A stretch of 64,000 nt of DNA, taken from NCBI GenBank assembly GCA_964247055.1, contig OZ176058.1:4898001-4962000 (forward strand), read 5' to 3'. The notes beneath the pieces were generated by a model, which was not told the DNA's origin, ran no database searches, and was given only the letters and a program-made list of their open reading frames with translations. The stretch comes from Paragordius varius (lineage: Eukaryota; Nematomorpha). A program made the translations under genes and the position numbers. Position 1 is the stretch's first letter, and the number at the start of each line of letters is the position of its first letter. Below are positions 38,301 through 46,902 of the stretch, piece after piece.

Positions 38301-41300
38301 CGAAGTCAATCCACTTATCAATGCCTTGAAATTTTAAATTTTTTGAGTTTTAAAAATTCTGTTGAAAAACGCTTCAAGATATGCATCTTAAACGTAATAA
38401 AACAAATTTTTTTAGTTAAAAATTGTGTGATCTAATTTTGAGTTTTCGACAAAGTCAATCCACTTACCTTAAATTTTCTGGAAATCGAAATTTTGAATTT
38501 CTTTGAGTTTACTAATTTTTTGAGTTTTAAAACAAAATCTGTTGAAAAACGCTTTAAAATTGCAACTCAAACGTAACATTACAACTTTCCTAGCTCGACA
38601 ATTGTGTGATTTAACCTTGTCTTTTCGCCAAGTCAATCCACTTATCTTAAATGTTTTAAATTGAAATTTTGAATTTTTTGAGAAATTCTTCATAAAAACG
38701 CTTCAAGAAATGCAACTTAAACGTAATATATCAAATTTTGCAGTTAAACAATTGTGTGATTTAATCTTGAGTTTTCGACGAAGTCAATCATCTTATCTTA
38801 AAGTTTTGCCTAGTTTTCTGAAAATTAAAATGTTGATATATTTCAAAGTGTTTAAAATAGAGTTTTAAAACATCTGTTGAAAAACGCTTCAAAAAATGCA
38901 ACTTAACGCAAAATGCAACTTTTTCAGCCAAAAAATTATGTAATTTACCCTTGAGTTTTCGCCGAATTCAATCCACTTACCTTAGAAATTCTGCTTTGAA
39001 ATTTTGAATTTTCAAAGATTGAAAGCGTTTCAAAGTGAATAATTAACTAATTTTTGGGTTTTAAAACAAATTCTTAATAAAAACGCTTGAAGAAATGCCA
39101 CTTAAACGTAATAAAACAAATTTCCTAGCGAAACAATTATGTGACTTAATTCTGTCTTTTCTCCGAGTAAATCCACTTATAAAGGTTTTGCTTTAAAGTT
39201 TTTGAATGTTACAAAGTTTGAGTTATAAAACAAATTCTGTTGAAAAATGCTTCAAGAAATGCTATTTAAACGTAAAAAAACATTTTTTTAGTCAAACAAT
39301 TGTGTGATATATCTTTGAGTTTTCGGCAGAGTCAATCCACTTATCTTAAAGGTTATTTTTGAAGTTTGAAATGTTTCAGAGCGAATAAAATAACTATTTT
39401 TTTTAAAACAAAATCTGTTGAAAAATGCTTTAAGAAAAAAAAATATATGTCCTCTTTTCATGTGTCATTTTAAGTTTTAAAAATCAAAAATTATGGTTTC
39501 TTATGGGCAAAAAATATTTTATTATATAATTTGCATTTGGTTTCTAAAATTTTAACATAAAATATATTTAATATTAAATTATCATCAAAAAAATGTATGG
39601 CGTATTAGAAATATTTGTTAATCATTATATTCAATAATTGTTAAATTTTTTCTTTATCTTTTTAATTTTTAACTAAAATTTTTTACTTAAAAAAACTTCA
39701 ATATAAAGTGTAAAAAATTACATTTGTAAAAGAATTTATATTAATTTTTACATTTTTTTCTTTATAAAATATAATAATATACATTGCTAGAAAGTTATTA
39801 ATTATTGCCAAATAGTAAATACAAAAAAGGGGGCTTATAGTTAATTTTTTCACTTACTAATAGTCAATAATAGTGCCCCCTTTGTTGTATTTACAATTTG
39901 GTAATATTTAATAACTTTCTAACAATATATATACTTACTTACTCATGTATTTATTAAATATATCAAACTTGAAATGTTCAAAGGACCAAATTTGAAGTGT
40001 TTAAGGACACTCTTTAAGTACAAATGGTATAATTTGAATAAAAAAATAAATCTTAAAAACATTTGTAGTTTAATGTTAAAATAATTTTAATTGTAATTTA
40101 TTTTATAACTTAGAAATTGAAAGATTTAAAACACTGTATGAGCAATACAATACGACCCCCACCATGGATTATAAAACATCCACAGCCAAAGCATATGTTA
40201 ATGAAAATATCACAGTAAAAATTGTATTAATTAAAAAGATAAAGACAATAAATAATTTTTCTTCAAAAGACAACCAACCATACTTTTACAAACTTTAAAA
40301 TCTTTCACATATAATCTACATGAAATTTTATTTAAAAATGATATATAATTGAGTGGATTAACACAATTTACATAACTAATCTTTATTTAACAATAAGTAA
40401 TATTTTGAATATATTAAGGTATACCATTTACAATTTCCACGCTCAAACAATCCAAATTCACCCTCGAACAATATATTATGTGTTTTCTTTCAAGCTAACA
40501 TAACTCATCATTTATATGATATATATTTTTTGGACATAGTTTCATATTAATTTTAAACAGAATTTCATGTTTTGAAAAATATTAAATAATATAGGTAATT
40601 TTTAATCTTAAACCAAAACACATACTTTGTTTTAAGGTGAATTCGAAATGATAACAAGGAATTCGAATTGTTCGAGGCTTTTGTATTGCTAACAAGGGTG
40701 ATTTTGAATTGTTCAAGGGTGATTTTGAATTTTTCACAAGGGTGAATTTGATTTGTTCGTTCAAGGGTGAATTTAAATAGTTCAAGACTGAATTTGATTG
40801 TTCAAGGGTGATTTTGAATTGTTTGAGGGTGATATTTAATAGTTCAAATGTGAATTCGAACAAGGGTGAATTCGAATAGTTCAAATGAATTTGAATTGTT
40901 CACAGGGTGAATTTGATTTGTAAATGGTATATTAATTAAAAAGTATGGAGTTGGTTGTCTTTTAGAAATAAAAATATTCTTTATATTTTTACCTATTTTA
41001 TACTTTTAATTTTTACTGAATATTAATAAAAAAACTCTTTTCAGGAACACGATGAAACTACCAATACAAAAATTTTGTGGGAAAATAAATTGACTTTGCA
41101 TTCTGAACAACACCCCACCGATAATGTTATAATGTCTGAAATTGATATAATAAACCATCAACAATCAAATGATAATTCCTTAAACTCCAATTTTGAACGT
41201 ATTCAAAAAGTTAGTTTATATTATATAAATATTGAATACTTTTTTTAATTTATAATTGCGAGTATCAAATTAAAACATTTTATTTTGTAAATTTTTTAGT

Positions 41301-43938
41301 ATATAATTGATTTCATAACCTTTTTTTTCTTTATAATTATATGGATTTCAAAATATTTGTAATATTAATAATTTTTTAAAAAAATAACATTTTTTTAGTT
41401 ATATTTTAACTATAATATTAAAAAATTTTTAAATTTAAACAATATTATTAGGAACTATCATATAATATAGTAGTTTTTTAATAAAATTATAAGCTTTTTT
41501 TAATTTATACAGTAAAACTTGAAATTATACGGACAAAACTTAAAAAGATAAAGACAAATATTATTTTCTAAAAGACAACCATACTTTTTACAAGCTTTAT
41601 TCCTTTAAATATAAGCTATTTAGTAGTATAATTGTAAAATATAGAATTGATTGTATAAGTATTATATATTTCTATTTAACATTTGCCCTATAAAAGATTA
41701 AATAATTTAAAAAAGTATGCTTGTTTTTAACAAAAAATATATGTCTAGATTAAGTTATATTAAAAAGGAATTTGTATTATAAAAAGTATGGGGTTTTCTT
41801 TGGAAAAATATATTTGTCTTTATATTTTTACGTTTTATCCGTATAATTCCAGTTTACTGTAATTATGATTATAAAATTAAAACATTATTATTTTAAAAAT
41901 TTTATTAGGATATATATTTAAACTATTTAAACATTTGATTTTATAAACTTTTTTTTTATGGTTTTCAAAATATTTAAATAATTTTAAAAAAATTAACATT
42001 TTTTTAGCTAAATTTTTGTTAATATTTTTTTATTTTAACTAAAATTTTAAAAAATTTCAAATTGAAACATTATTATCTAAAAAATATAATAGTTTTTAAA
42101 TTTAAAAAGTTATAAGCTTTTTTTTGTAATTAATTTTAAAAAATTAATATTTTTAATTTCTAAATTAAACATTTTTTTATATAAGTATTTATACAATTTT
42201 TGATAGTTTTTATCTAAAATTTATTAAAAATTTCAAATTAAATCAATATTATTTAAGAAATATAATATTGATAATTGTATAAATTTAAATAAGTTATAAG
42301 GTTTTTATTTTTTATAGTTAAATTTTTCCAAAAATTTTCATATTTTTTATTTTCAAATCAAACATTTCATTTTTTTAAATTAAAGCTTTTTTATTTATAT
42401 ATTTTTACAATTTTTGATAGTATTTAAAATTTCCAAATTAAAACATTATTATTTTTGAAATTTTTGATTTTTCAAATATTTTTATATTTTAATTTTTTAT
42501 AATTAAATATTTTTCTAAAAAGTTTTGAAATTTTTTTAGTAATTTAATATTTCATTATTTAACTTTTAGCTTTATTTATAATTTTTACAATTTTTGATAG
42601 TTTTTAAAATTCCAAATTAAAACATTATTATGTTTAAAAAAAATTATTAATAAATTTATAATTTTTTATATTTTACCAAATATAGACATCCTTACAAAAA
42701 AGGGAGAAACTCTTTTCAGACATTGATGGCGAATTGAATTATTACAGGCACAAGGAAAAAGAAATTAACAGCCTTGTGCAATCTATTCAAGATTTAAATA
42801 CGCTTTTCCAAGATATAGGCACCTTGGTTCACGATCAGGTAAAATTTTATTTTATAATTTATTTTAACTTTTTTATTCTATAATTGTTAAATATATTATT
42901 TGCACTTCAAGAATGTCTTTGAACACTTCGTGTTGCTTAAAATTTAAATTAACCATAATTTTTACATGCATTTTTTTATTTTATTATATTTTAACCCAAT
43001 TTTCTTTATTTATTTTATATTTATTCATTTAAAAATAAATTTAATTATTCAAAGACCAATTTTTTGTTTCAAACTAATTATTTCCAATTTCTCAAAATTA
43101 TTAATTAATTAATAACCGAGAAAATCTATATTTTTTTAAATATTTGTTATAATCATATTGATATATAAAACATCTTTTGAGCCTGTTTTTAAATGATCAA
43201 GAGTTTATATAGATTTAAACTTTATGCTAAGTAAAGAATATAGGTAAGAATGATTAAATATATGAATAATACATGATTTGATTAATAAACTTTAAAAACA
43301 GAACAGTCAAAGGACCACCTTGAACTGTTCAAAGACACTCTTGTGCAAATAGTATTAAAATATGATATATAAATTTAAATGTTTAAATATTACCATTTTA
43401 ATTTACTTTCAAATTTAAATACTTTAGAATGTAAAATCCAATTTAAAGTTTTAAATTTAACGATTTATCGTTATTTATACGAGAAAACTTAGAAATTCAA
43501 AGGTTTATTTCATTTAATTGTAATACAGAAATGTTCCGTAAAAATTGAAGTTATATTTTGGACAAAACGTAAAATAATAAAAGCAAATATTTTTTTCTAA
43601 AAGACAATCATGCTTTTAAAAACTCTAGATTTTTTTAATATAACTCATAGTATATACTGTATGAAATAGAGATGTATTACACAATAAATTTGAAAAAACT
43701 TATATTTTTGTATCTCTTTATGTTGGTATAATATCAATTTTTTACATAGGGGACAACGTTAGATCGTATAGATTACAGTATTGAACATTCCACGCAAACC
43801 ATAAGCACAGGTTTAACCGAATTAACTAAAGCGGCCACTTTGCATAGCAGAGCATCTTATGGCAAACTTTTATGCATTTTCTCGTTGGCTTTTTTAGTTT
43901 TACTCTTGTGCGTGGCATTAATTATTTTGAAATTATAA
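26239..43938 (+). CDS. STX16: Syntaxin-16 (Tlg2-type Qa-SNARE) homologue, right-arm copy, 9 exons
   Basis: Exons are 26239-26325, 27002-27112 (or ending 27088), 29718-29849, 35391-35570, 35982-36177, 40114-40214, 41045-41209, 42686-42838 and 43750-43938. The frame is continuous and about 437 residues long; human STX16 is about 325, and the excess is Asn/Gln-rich sequence in exons 3, 5 and 7. Matches to the family are MATRGLFDIFILLRNNS at the start, EPRWLE (Trp of the PPKWVDG motif), MPTLDD near residue 136, ITQ-MLQHCQ opening an Habc helix, a SNARE helix with zero-layer Gln at about residue 375, and a C-terminal anchor at about 415-435. It is a Qa-SNARE of endosome-to-Golgi traffic. Intron 3 carries a LINE; intron 5 carries the exon-5 array. 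Confidence 0.93.
27113..28280. repeat. Tandem array of MITE-end units in STX16 intron 2, right arm
   Basis: About seven units of roughly 140-150 bp, beginning at the exon 2 donor. Each contains 'ttttacagtaaaagtcaaaa', 'ggacaaaacggaaaaatata', a tttaactta block and 'aacttacattcatagtttat'. It mirrors 21500-22820. Units combine a MITE terminus with a short host segment, so the array grew by tandem duplication and not by repeated transposition. Confidence 0.8.
28361..28803. mobile_element. MITE family 3 (TTTGCACTTCAAG termini)
   Basis: Starts tttgcacttcaagttggtcc and ends with the inverted aaggaccttcttgaagtgca block. The termini are short repeats of a 'cttcaag..ggtcctttgaa' type, in the style of family 2. 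A second full copy is at 42895-43345. Confidence 0.75.
28803..28841. repeat. (AT)n microsatellite
   Basis: A run of about 38 alternating A and T between two MITEs in STX16 intron 2. Confidence 0.9.
28842..29130. mobile_element. MITE family 2, short copy
   Basis: Starts atcatttacaattcaatttc with two caccctt units. The core contains acacataatttatttttagg. It ends with gggtgaat units and gaactgtaaatggtatat. Confidence 0.8.
29524..29575. repeat. (TA)n microsatellite
   Basis: About 50 bases of alternating TA inside STX16 intron 2, adjoining a short TG run. Confidence 0.9.
29990..30402. mobile_element. MITE family 2, diverged copy in STX16 intron 3
   Basis: About eight 'ttcaaattcaccctt' units at 29998-30215, then the core block to about 30400. 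The right terminus is truncated by the adjoining family 1 element that starts near 30405. Confidence 0.7.
30405..30705. mobile_element. MITE family 1 copy
   Basis: Left end cagtaaaaattgaagttata at about 30405. The right end near 30700 has 'tgtccgtataatttcaatta' but lacks a clean CTG terminus. Confidence 0.65.
30770..31052. mobile_element. MITE family 1 copy
   Basis: TA-flanked element of 283 bp, CAGTAAAAATTGAAATTATA to ...ATTTCAATTTTTACTG, with standard inner blocks. Immediately after it (31058-31200) is a degraded duplicate of the end of STX16 exon 3 and its donor region ('aaggtttgtttg', 'ataacgacaaaattaa'). Confidence 0.85.
31301..31315 (+). repeat. LINE target-site duplication, 5' copy
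   Basis: taacaaataattatg, identical to 34941-34955. The left arm holds one related sequence (aaaaaattacgtg near 18760) where the element is absent. Confidence 0.93.
31316..34940 (+). mobile_element. Complete RTE-type LINE with perfect target-site duplication
   Basis: The element is bounded by a 15-bp direct repeat taacaaataattatg at 31301-31315 and 34941-34955. It has a GC-richer 5' leader of about 595 nt, one open reading frame (31911-34931) and almost no 3' UTR, and ends in a (TGA)n tail, a layout usual for the RTE clade. It lies in a family 2 MITE within STX16 intron 3. The left arm has the empty site near 18760. Perfect flanks and an intact frame point to a recent insertion, after the arms separated. 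Confidence 0.95.
31911..34931 (+). CDS. LINE polyprotein: AP endonuclease, reverse transcriptase and zinc finger
   Basis: 1006 residues. The N-terminal apurinic endonuclease-like domain shows TWNVGT near residue 20, LQETR (Glu48), GGDFNGH near 150 and QIDFVL near 220. The reverse transcriptase shows KASGPTEIK, YKNKGD, a FIDLSRAFD block, LHQGSILSPLLF and the catalytic YADD with Tyr at about 691. A Cys/His zinc finger follows (C744 to about C786, pattern CxxC, CxxC, WVHKKC, CKAC), then YLGDTI, ECWPLN and RYWGHIER blocks typical of RTE-like C-termini with this finger. The protein nicks target DNA and copies the element RNA in place. The frame is unbroken, so it may be active. Its base composition is clearly less AT-rich than the host genes around it. 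Confidence 0.96.
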   Translation: MLPEKKSFNIKNNNFKFGTWNVGTLVGKAWMIINAIKEQKLDICCLQETRFKNGGNYQHEGFTLYYEGGKSGKSGVAIAINDQIKDNIIDITRHSDRIIQMRVALNNTTLNILSIYTPQQGQNETTKQEFWNQLYQIAQNVPTTDILLIGGDFNGHIGMHADGYEGIHGGVGIGSRNKEGETLLEFCRAANLLICNTHFCKKPSQIHTYKSGNHTSQIDFVLLNQQLRKIITNFKTYEYDTQHKLIVAFLIINKNRPSPKKLPQLNVAKLNDPKTKHQYINQITPELKHSPNNVHDGWEHLKNTLLSNVSKICGRKRTKTKSQWWWQSDIKPLLNEKRDAFKKWKASKHDDDKHFYIMVKKRVKKIIADKMNERCLEMAKKLEGEIKNLKVFKTLKNINNNKKDIRVVKAIKDKNNNTVTDTLSIQNVWTQYMQNTLNFQHSNVEIPNLPPVIGPPPIITPEDVSLAMQKCKINKASGPTEIKTEMYKNIPEAITYFTELFNLIIMEEKIPNDWNQSVIIPIYKNKGDMLNCASYRPLKLLEHATKLFEIIIEKKIRQLCSIDENQFGFQQGISTSDAIFILRRLQENYRCKNKTLYHIFIDLSRAFDCIPRSMITFALRKKEIPEWIIRIINLLYENTTSCVRTPVGDTNQFPVTVGLHQGSILSPLLFIIIMDVITDNIKTGLPFEMMYADDIILTATSETDIINKYNLWKSTLEKFGLKINTDKTKALITGSPVPVIKFPCSICHSEVKLNSIKCTKCQLWVHKKCSQIKGSLLGIENFICKACATPDINPNNPTQTTYLPTTNIEIVNKYNYLGDTIAADMNIKNAITTRTHQAWAKFHQLKYIMKHKHISNPNKGKIYTIAIRPALTYASECWPLNQTNENKLCDIERKILNSCLTNQYHNDKTNNNKSIHNLFHIAPMSSFLRANRLRYWGHIERSNSWINKIRSFHPNGNLKRGRPYHDWEKTLSNDLHLTQLNKDDCLDRKLFRSRIWKLAHAGQTTT
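34941..34955 (+). repeat. LINE target-site duplication, 3' copy
   Basis: taacaaataattatg, the exact match of 31301-31315, directly after the (TGA)n tail. Confidence 0.93.
34956..35212. mobile_element. Family 2 MITE split by the LINE (3' part)
   Basis: Continues the family 2 element whose first part is about 31262-31300. It holds the core (gggcagctaatataactcat), an AT microsatellite at 35058-35087, aattgtttaagggt units and the terminus ataaatggtatat. The left-arm equivalent is whole at 18521-18948. Confidence 0.75.
35331..35371. repeat. (AT)n microsatellite 20 nt before the exon 4 acceptor
   Basis: About 40 alternating A and T, ending 20 nt before STX16 exon 4 at 35391. It is absent at the matching place in the left arm (18330-18380). 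Confidence 0.85.
35829..35905 (+). repeat. Duplicate of the 3' edge of STX16 exon 4, right arm
   Basis: Repeats 'aatgtcaccaataata' through 'aacaaataattcag' and gtaaat. It corresponds to the end of exon 4 (35510-35570) but its frame is interrupted. Two further 'attacaggtaaaaat' blocks follow. Confidence 0.75.
36178..39440 (+). repeat. Tandem array of about 20 STX16 exon 5 units, right arm
   Basis: Units of roughly 150-200 bp fill intron 5. A good unit runs ttcaag, AAATGCAACTTAAACG, a stretch reading NITTFLAKQLCDLTLSF and RRSQSTYLK, then AAAG-GTTTTG and intron filler with 'gagttttaaaacaaattctg'. Repeats of the coding block recur near 36300, 36480, 36590, 36720, 36890, 37050, 37210, 37420, 37570, 37750, 37930, 38100, 38270, 38420, 38600, 38750, 38930, 39130 and 39300. 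Units near 36850, 37020, 37180 and 38230 have an open coding block. Others carry indels. The left arm has only about seven. Confidence 0.92.
39782..39927. mobile_element. MITE family 5, right arm
   Basis: The hairpin partner of 15385-15537, with 'tagaaagttattaattattg' and 'atttaataactttctaaca' arms and TA flanks. It sits in STX16 intron 5 after the exon array. Confidence 0.85.
40213..41018. mobile_element. MITE family 1 forming STX16 intron 6, right arm, with nested family 2 MITE
   Basis: The left terminus is CAGTAAAAATTG at 40213. Its CA closes exon 6 and its GT (40215) is the splice donor. The right terminus ...taatttttactg ends at 41018 and the acceptor for exon 7 is at 41044. The 830-nt intron is thus the element plus 26 nt. 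A family 2 element (about 40421-40935) is inserted within it. Confidence 0.87.
40421..40935. mobile_element. MITE family 2 nested in the intron 6 MITE, right arm
   Basis: Ends are tataccatttacaatttcca and gatttgtaaatggtatat. About twelve 'ttcaagggtgaatttgaa' units lie on the right side. The minus-strand frame seen here is a translation of these units and is rejected as a gene. Confidence 0.8.
41520..41859. mobile_element. MITE family 1 copy in STX16 intron 7, right arm
   Basis: TA-flanked element of 340 bp, CAGTAAAACTTGAAATTATA to 'tccgtataattccagtttac' and TG. It contains an internal repeat of its own right-end region (aaaaagtatggggttttctt). The rest of intron 7 (41870-42680) is AT-rich with imperfect approx. 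130-bp repeats ('caaattaaaacattattat', 'tacaatttttgatagttttt'). Confidence 0.78.
42895..43345. mobile_element. MITE family 3 in STX16 intron 8, right arm
   Basis: Starts tttgcacttcaagaatgtct and ends with the inverted caaagacactcttgtgcaaa. A family 1 element follows (about 43545-43745) whose right end runs into the exon 9 acceptor (ttttttacatag). Confidence 0.72.
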
Positions 43939-44334
43939 TATATTATTCCTATTTATTTATTTCTTTATTTGATTCATATATGTTGTTATATACTACAAAT
44001 GAAATAAATACAAAACTTTAAATGTTTTTATCTCGAATATTTTTGTTTTGTATATCTAAAACTACATTTCATTTTTTGAATTCATTATGATATTGAAATA
44101 CTTTAATTTTACAGTAATATTTAAAATTATAAAGACAGAACATAATAAGTTAAAACTAATTTGGTTTATCTTATATTAAATAAAGGCAGACGATTTTGTT
44201 TTTGTAGTTTTCTATTCTACATAAACTTTTAAATTATATGATCTATTAAATTACCATAAACGAAATTATAAAGTAAACACATCAAAACAGTTGGATTTTA
44301 CTTGGTTGAACAGTAAAAATTAATATAAATTAAA

Positions 44335-44447
44335 ACGGTCATTTACACAGCAGAGCGTCTTATGGCAAACTTTTATGCATTTTCTCGTTGGCTTTTTTAG
44401 TTTTACTCCTGTGCGTGGCATTAATTATTTTGAAATTATAATATATT
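44335..44447 (+). pseudogene. Duplicate of the STX16 exon 9 tail (transmembrane anchor)
   Basis: Repeats the 3' part of exon 9 almost exactly (agcagagcgtcttatggcaa onward to the stop and 3' flank), coding SRASYGKLLCIFSLAFLV and the anchor. It lies about 430 bp downstream of the true exon and lacks its 5' SNARE part. A more decayed copy is at about 45050-45165 ('tagcttttttaatgttactt'). It could serve as an alternative last-exon fragment only if an acceptor exists; none is evident. Confidence 0.8.
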
Positions 44448-45764
44448 CTTATTTATTTATTTGATGTTGTTATACAGTAAAAATGAAATAAATACAAAAA
44501 ACTTGAAATGTAAATATCTTGAATATTTCTGTTTTGTATATCAAAATCTACATCATTTTTGAAATTATTATATTCAAATAATTGAATGTTGTGTTGTATT
44601 ATGGTAAAATTTGAAATTTTATGGACAAAACGTGAAAATATAAATACAAATATTTTCTAAATGACAACCATACTTTTTAAAACTTAAATGTTTCCCATAT
44701 GAGCTACTTAGTTACAATTGTAAAATATAGAATAGATTGTGTTAGAATTATATATCTCTATTTCACATTTTGTCGTTTAAAACAATAAATTATATCGATA
44801 TAAATCTAGATTTCAAAAGTATGGTTGTCTTTTAGAAAAAATAGTCTTTATATTTTTACGTTTTGTCCATAGTTATAATTTCAGTTTTTACTGTATTTAA
44901 AATTATAAAGACAGGACATAAAAAGTTTAAACTAATTTATTTATCTTTTGCTCAAGTAAGCAGACGACATTTTTGTATATGTTTTCGATTCTACTTATAT
45001 ATTTAAATTATAACAAAATTAAAAACCAAATATTACTTGAAATCGAAATTGCAAACTGGCCAATTGCACAACATAGCTTTTATACATTTATTCATTTTCT
45101 TGCTAGCTTTTTTAATGTTACTTTTCTGGTCATGGCATTAATTATTTGAAAACTATAAATTTTCTCATTTATTTATAATTTTTTGTGATGGTATTAACAT
45201 TTAAATACTGAAAAATAACATTTGTTTCCTAATTATAATCAATCTTTTTAATTGGTATTAAATTGCGCTGTAAATTGAACCAATATATCTAGTAAATTAA
45301 ATAATTGATATTTGGAAAAAATTACATAAAATTGTCTTTTAAAAGAAAATAGATTTTAAAATGCTTTATATGTAGATTATTATAATTTTCTGATTTTTTT
45401 AGGTGTAAAGTCCGACTTTCACAAGGGCTTCTCATGCTCTATTACATTAAAAATTGAAATTATACTACGGACAAAACGTAAAAAGACAAAGACAATTTTT
45501 TTTTCAAAGACAGCCACCATACTTTTTTAACCTGCCTTAATTTATCCTATAAAAATAATTATTTAATTGCAATCATTAAATACATTCCTAATTGATTCTG
45601 TATTATCAATTAATAGGTCTATATTATACTTTGCAGTTTAAAACAATGAGTTATATTTAAATTAATCAAGAGACAAAAAGAATGGTTGTGTTTTATAAAA
45701 AAAATTTGTCTTTATATTTTTACGTTTTGTCCATCCGTATAATTTCAATTATTACTGTAAATAT

Positions 45765-45850
45765 TACAATGCCTGCAGTCCACACAATCGAGAAAGCGGT
45801 AACTGGCGATTATAACCAGAGCTCATAAAACGACTCAGAAATAATGGACA
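45765..45850 (+). mobile_element. LINE-leader relic, right arm
   Basis: Reads acaatgcctgcagtccacac, aaagcggtaactggcgatta and taaccag, similar to the LINE leader at about 31483-31545 and to the left-arm relic at 10520-10647. No coding part of the LINE accompanies it. Confidence 0.55.
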
Positions 45851-45914
45851 GTAAATTATGAAAACAAATTATTAAAAATTAAAGATTATTGAACATAATA
45901 ACATATTAAGAGTA

Positions 45915-46167
45915 CAGTAAAATTTGAAATTATACGGACAAAACCTATAAATAAAAAGACAAATATTTTTTTTCTAAAAGACAACCAACTTTTTTAAACT
46001 ATTGTAAAGTATAAATGATATATATATTTATTGGTGACACAATCAATTATATATTTTATAGTTGTAATTATAACATATGAAAAAAATTAAAGTTTATTAA
46101 AGTATGGTTGTCTTAATATTTGTCCGTATATTTTTGCTTTTTGTCCGTAAAATTTCAGTTTTTACTG
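45915..46167. mobile_element. MITE family 1 copy
   Basis: TA-flanked element of 253 bp, CAGTAAAATTTGAAATTATA to ...TTTCAGTTTTTACTG, with the internal 'attggtgacacaatcaatta' motif. It is probably the partner of a left-arm element at 10238-10505. Confidence 0.82.
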
Positions 46168-46902
46168 TATGTTTTTTTAAACTTTTATCTCTCTATAAAA
46201 ATTTATTCACTATATTCCTTGCACAATTAAATAATATCAAAGTTTAATAAAATATAAATAGTATAAAATTTAAATTATGCACTCAAAATGTAAAAACATA
46301 CGATAATTTTTTCAAGAGTGCCGTTTTTAAAAACATTTTTCCAAATATATCTTATTGTTTAAAATTTCAAACAATTAAATATACAATTTTTATTTAATAT
46401 TATATAAAAATTAAGGGGCAAAAAGTACATATGTCTCTTGAAACATAAAATTTCGTTTTTATGATTTAGAGTAAAAAGTGAAACTATACGGACAAAAAGT
46501 AAAAATATATGGACAAATATTTTTTTCTAAAAGATAACCATACTTTTATAAACCGTATTTTTCCCATATAAATTATATAATTCCAATTATAAAATATATA
46601 ATTTATTGTGTCACCAATATACATATCAATTTTATATCAATTTAAAACAATGATTTATATTTTTAAAAGGAAGTTTAAAAAAGTATGGATGTTGTCTTTT
46701 AGAAAAAAATCATTATCTTTATATTTTTAAGTTTCCACAGTATAATTTCAATTTTTACTGTATTATTTTTTAGTTATTCTACATAAATTACACTACACGT
46801 AATTTTTAATTGAGAATTTTTAGATACTATGTTAATCATTTAAATAATATTTATTGTTGGTTATATTTAATAACTACTTAAATATATGTTATAAAATCAA
46901 CC

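Larger units (their letters stand above)
43939..46902. other. STX16 to gene D intergenic region, right arm
   Basis: No additional gene is seen. Contents are two diverged duplicates of the STX16 last exon (44335-44447 and 45050-45165), several family 1 MITEs (for example about 44600-44900, 45445-45760, 45915-46167 and 46480-46760) and a LINE-leader relic (45765-45850). The left-arm counterpart, 8674-11869, has similar MITEs but no exon 9 duplicate that I could find. Confidence 0.7.

Noticed and set aside
35982-39440. Exon 5 units as Dscam-like mutually exclusive exons replacing exon 5
   Set aside because: Units lack the first half of exon 5 and start in phase 1 where exon 4 ends in phase 0. 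They can only be added after exon 5, not swapped for it.
40582-40884. 100-residue minus-strand frame rich in LNNS and FE repeats
   Set aside because: Again a product of family 2 units nested in the intron 6 MITE; no family likeness.
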